32,163 bases of DNA, taken from the NCBI GenBank assembly GCA_947627675.1, contig CANQWY010000011.1, positions 1 through 32,163 of the forward strand. The letters run 5' to 3'. This DNA is from an uncultured Bacilli bacterium. GTDB lineage: Bacteria; Bacillota_I; Bacilli_A; RF39; UBA660. Numbering within the stretch: the stretch's first letter is position 1; each line of letters starts with the position of its first letter. Both the position numbers and the translations under genes were made by a program. Under the pieces are notes generated by a model, which was given only the letters and a program-made list of their open reading frames with translations, was not told where the DNA came from and searched no databases. Positions 31,529 through 32,163 of this stretch are shown piece by piece.

Positions 31529-31875
31529 TATATATCTTCTTTTAGAATAATTTCTTCAGCAATATTTTTTAAACTATTCATTTTTTGAGTCCAAAGTAAT
31601 GGATCTTTTTCTTTTAATTCTTCTGTAATGGTTGGGTCATTGGTAATTAGTTGTTTCATTAAAAATTCAAATTTTTCTAAAGTATTATTACTAACTGAAA
31701 AAAGATATTCATTAAGTTTTTCTTTCATCAATAGTTCTTGATATAAAGCTTTTTTATATTGTTTTAAATAATTAAGTTTTAATAAACCATATTTGTTTAA
31801 TGATTTATTTTCTTTTTCAGATAGTATAAGATTAGGCAAATAATAATCTCCATATTTAGTATAATTTAATTTCAT
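31522..31875 (-). CDS. tnpV: TnpV-like transposon-encoded protein
   Basis: 117 aa, matching TnpV as I know it from clostridial mobile elements: YTKYGDYYLPNLILSEKENK, then KYGLLKLNYLKQYKKALYQE, LLMKEKLNEYL, the ITEELKEKDPLLWTQKMNSL block, and IAEEIILKEDIY at the C-terminus. No enzymatic motif. TnpV accompanies integrative elements and resistance-gene transposons; its function is not established. ATG at 31875 lies behind AAAGGATT. Two tandem TTAGGTACCCA units stand about 55-75 bp upstream. Its presence marks this region as mobile DNA; no transposase or recombinase gene is inside the window. Confidence 0.85.
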   Translation of the reverse strand: MKLNYTKYGDYYLPNLILSEKENKSLNKYGLLKLNYLKQYKKALYQELLMKEKLNEYLFSVSNNTLEKFEFLMKQLITNDPTITEELKEKDPLLWTQKMNSLKNIAEEIILKEDIYD

Positions 31876-31925
31876 AATTTTAATCCTTTCTTTTAATAAA
31901 GAATTATTAAGTAGTATTGTTATTA

Positions 31926-31948
31926 TTAGGTACCCATTTAGGTACCCA
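31926..31948. repeat. Tandem TTAGGTACCCA pair upstream of tnpV
   Basis: TTAGGTACCCA at 31926-31936 and again at 31938-31948, 12-bp period, so both lie on nearly one helix face. Each holds the palindrome GGTACC. Likely a regulator-binding site or element-end iteron. Confidence 0.6.
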
Positions 31949-31959
31949 AATAGTAAAAT

Positions 31960-31987
31960 TTGATAAAATTATTTAAATTTTTATAAT
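31960..31987 (+). promoter_or_regulatory. Possible promoter leading to the pre-intron terminator
   Basis: TTGATA (31960-31965), 16 bp, TATAAT (31982-31987). A start near 31994 would give a transcript of about 100 nt ending at 32094, the same length as the small RNA behind recG. In such AT-rich DNA a chance match is possible. Confidence 0.4.
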
Positions 31988-32062
31988 TAGATTTAATTTT
32001 AAAATGCTTAAAATATAAGAAAATAATAAACAATAATTTATTTTATGTGTATATATATTCAG

Positions 32063-32094
32063 CCCCCTGAAGGAGCCGAAAGGCTCCATTTTTG
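32063..32094 (+). terminator. Terminator with CCCCCTGAA lead, target site of the group IIC intron
   Basis: CCCCCTGAA (32063-32071), stem GGAGCC (32072-32077), loop GAAA, stem GGCTCC (32082-32087), ATTTTTG (32088-32094). The flanks equal those of the small-RNA terminator at 23854-23889, while the stem sequence is entirely different. The intron begins directly after the final G. Confidence 0.75.
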
Positions 32095-32163
32095 GTGTGC
32101 CGTGCATGGCATATATCTAGTTGGTGAAAGTCCAATACACGCGTAGGTATCGACGAAGTGTTA
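32095..32163 (+). mobile_element. 5' end of a group II intron, class C (cut by window end)
   Basis: Begins GTGTGCC, the 5' consensus of IIC introns (GUGYG). Domain I hairpins follow: GCC/GGC around GTGCAT (32099-32110), then TTGG/CCAA around TGAAAGT (32121-32135), similar to the start of the Oceanobacillus IIC ribozyme as I remember it. IIC introns insert directly behind intrinsic terminator hairpins, which is exactly the position here. Reverse transcriptase and domains V/VI would lie beyond the window. Confidence 0.8.

Noticed and set aside
1-32163. CRISPR arrays, rRNA genes, integrase or relaxase genes
   Set aside because: No regularly spaced direct repeats, rRNA motifs or recombinase motifs were seen in the window.

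Overview
The window is very AT-rich DNA from a Bacillota (Firmicutes) chromosome. Shine-Dalgarno sites are of the AGGAGGTGAT type, promoters are clear sigma-A type (TTGACA, 16-17 bp, TATAAT), GTG and TTG starts occur, and a D,D-carboxypeptidase argues for a walled cell. Base composition and gene content (serpin, TnpV, CoA-activase genes, group IIC intron) would fit an uncultured gut Bacilli or Clostridia lineage; this is inference and I cannot name a species.

Layout, 0-24 kb (ordinary chromosome): an Rpn-like nuclease, a YbiT-type ABC-F ATPase with an odd second ATPase domain, and a minus-strand three-gene CoA-activase operon without its dehydratase. Then come a secreted thermonuclease, a membrane-anchored thioredoxin-like protein, a PH-domain protein and a LysM protein. 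tRNA-Cys(GCA) is followed by a membrane-anchored serpin, an unknown protein and an HEXXH protein. Next are a Wzc-like tyrosine kinase and its PHP phosphatase, a CAT-type acetyltransferase, a UDG-fold protein, a HipA-like kinase, a diiron ferritin-like protein, a D-Ala-D-Ala carboxypeptidase, a metallophosphoesterase lacking motif residues, two membrane proteins, a CPBP protease and RecG.

Layout, 23.7-32.2 kb (accessory island): directly after recG lies a well-defined small RNA gene with its own promoter and terminator. Behind it is a decaying minus-strand remnant (RepA-like ATPase with two apparent frameshifts, plus a small HTH-like gene with an in-frame stop). A divergent HEPN-like/XRE pair follows, with a palindromic operator between. 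A two-gene cassette (seven-zinc-ribbon nuclease plus a helical protein with a hydrophobic C-terminus) is bracketed by a diverged 52-60 bp inverted repeat. Then come a tandem ADP-ribosylhydrolase with a small partner, a convergent TnpV gene, and the 5' end of a group IIC intron lodged directly behind a terminator that resembles the small RNA's own terminator.

Working together: the left part holds small housekeeping operons with short leaders and bidirectional terminators. The right part looks like a mobile/defence-type island: DNA recognition and cleavage (zinc ribbons plus PD-(D/E)XK fold), a possible membrane effector, a toxin-antitoxin-like pair, and ADP-ribose removal. The defence role is inferred from domain types and neighbourhood and is not shown by the sequence alone.
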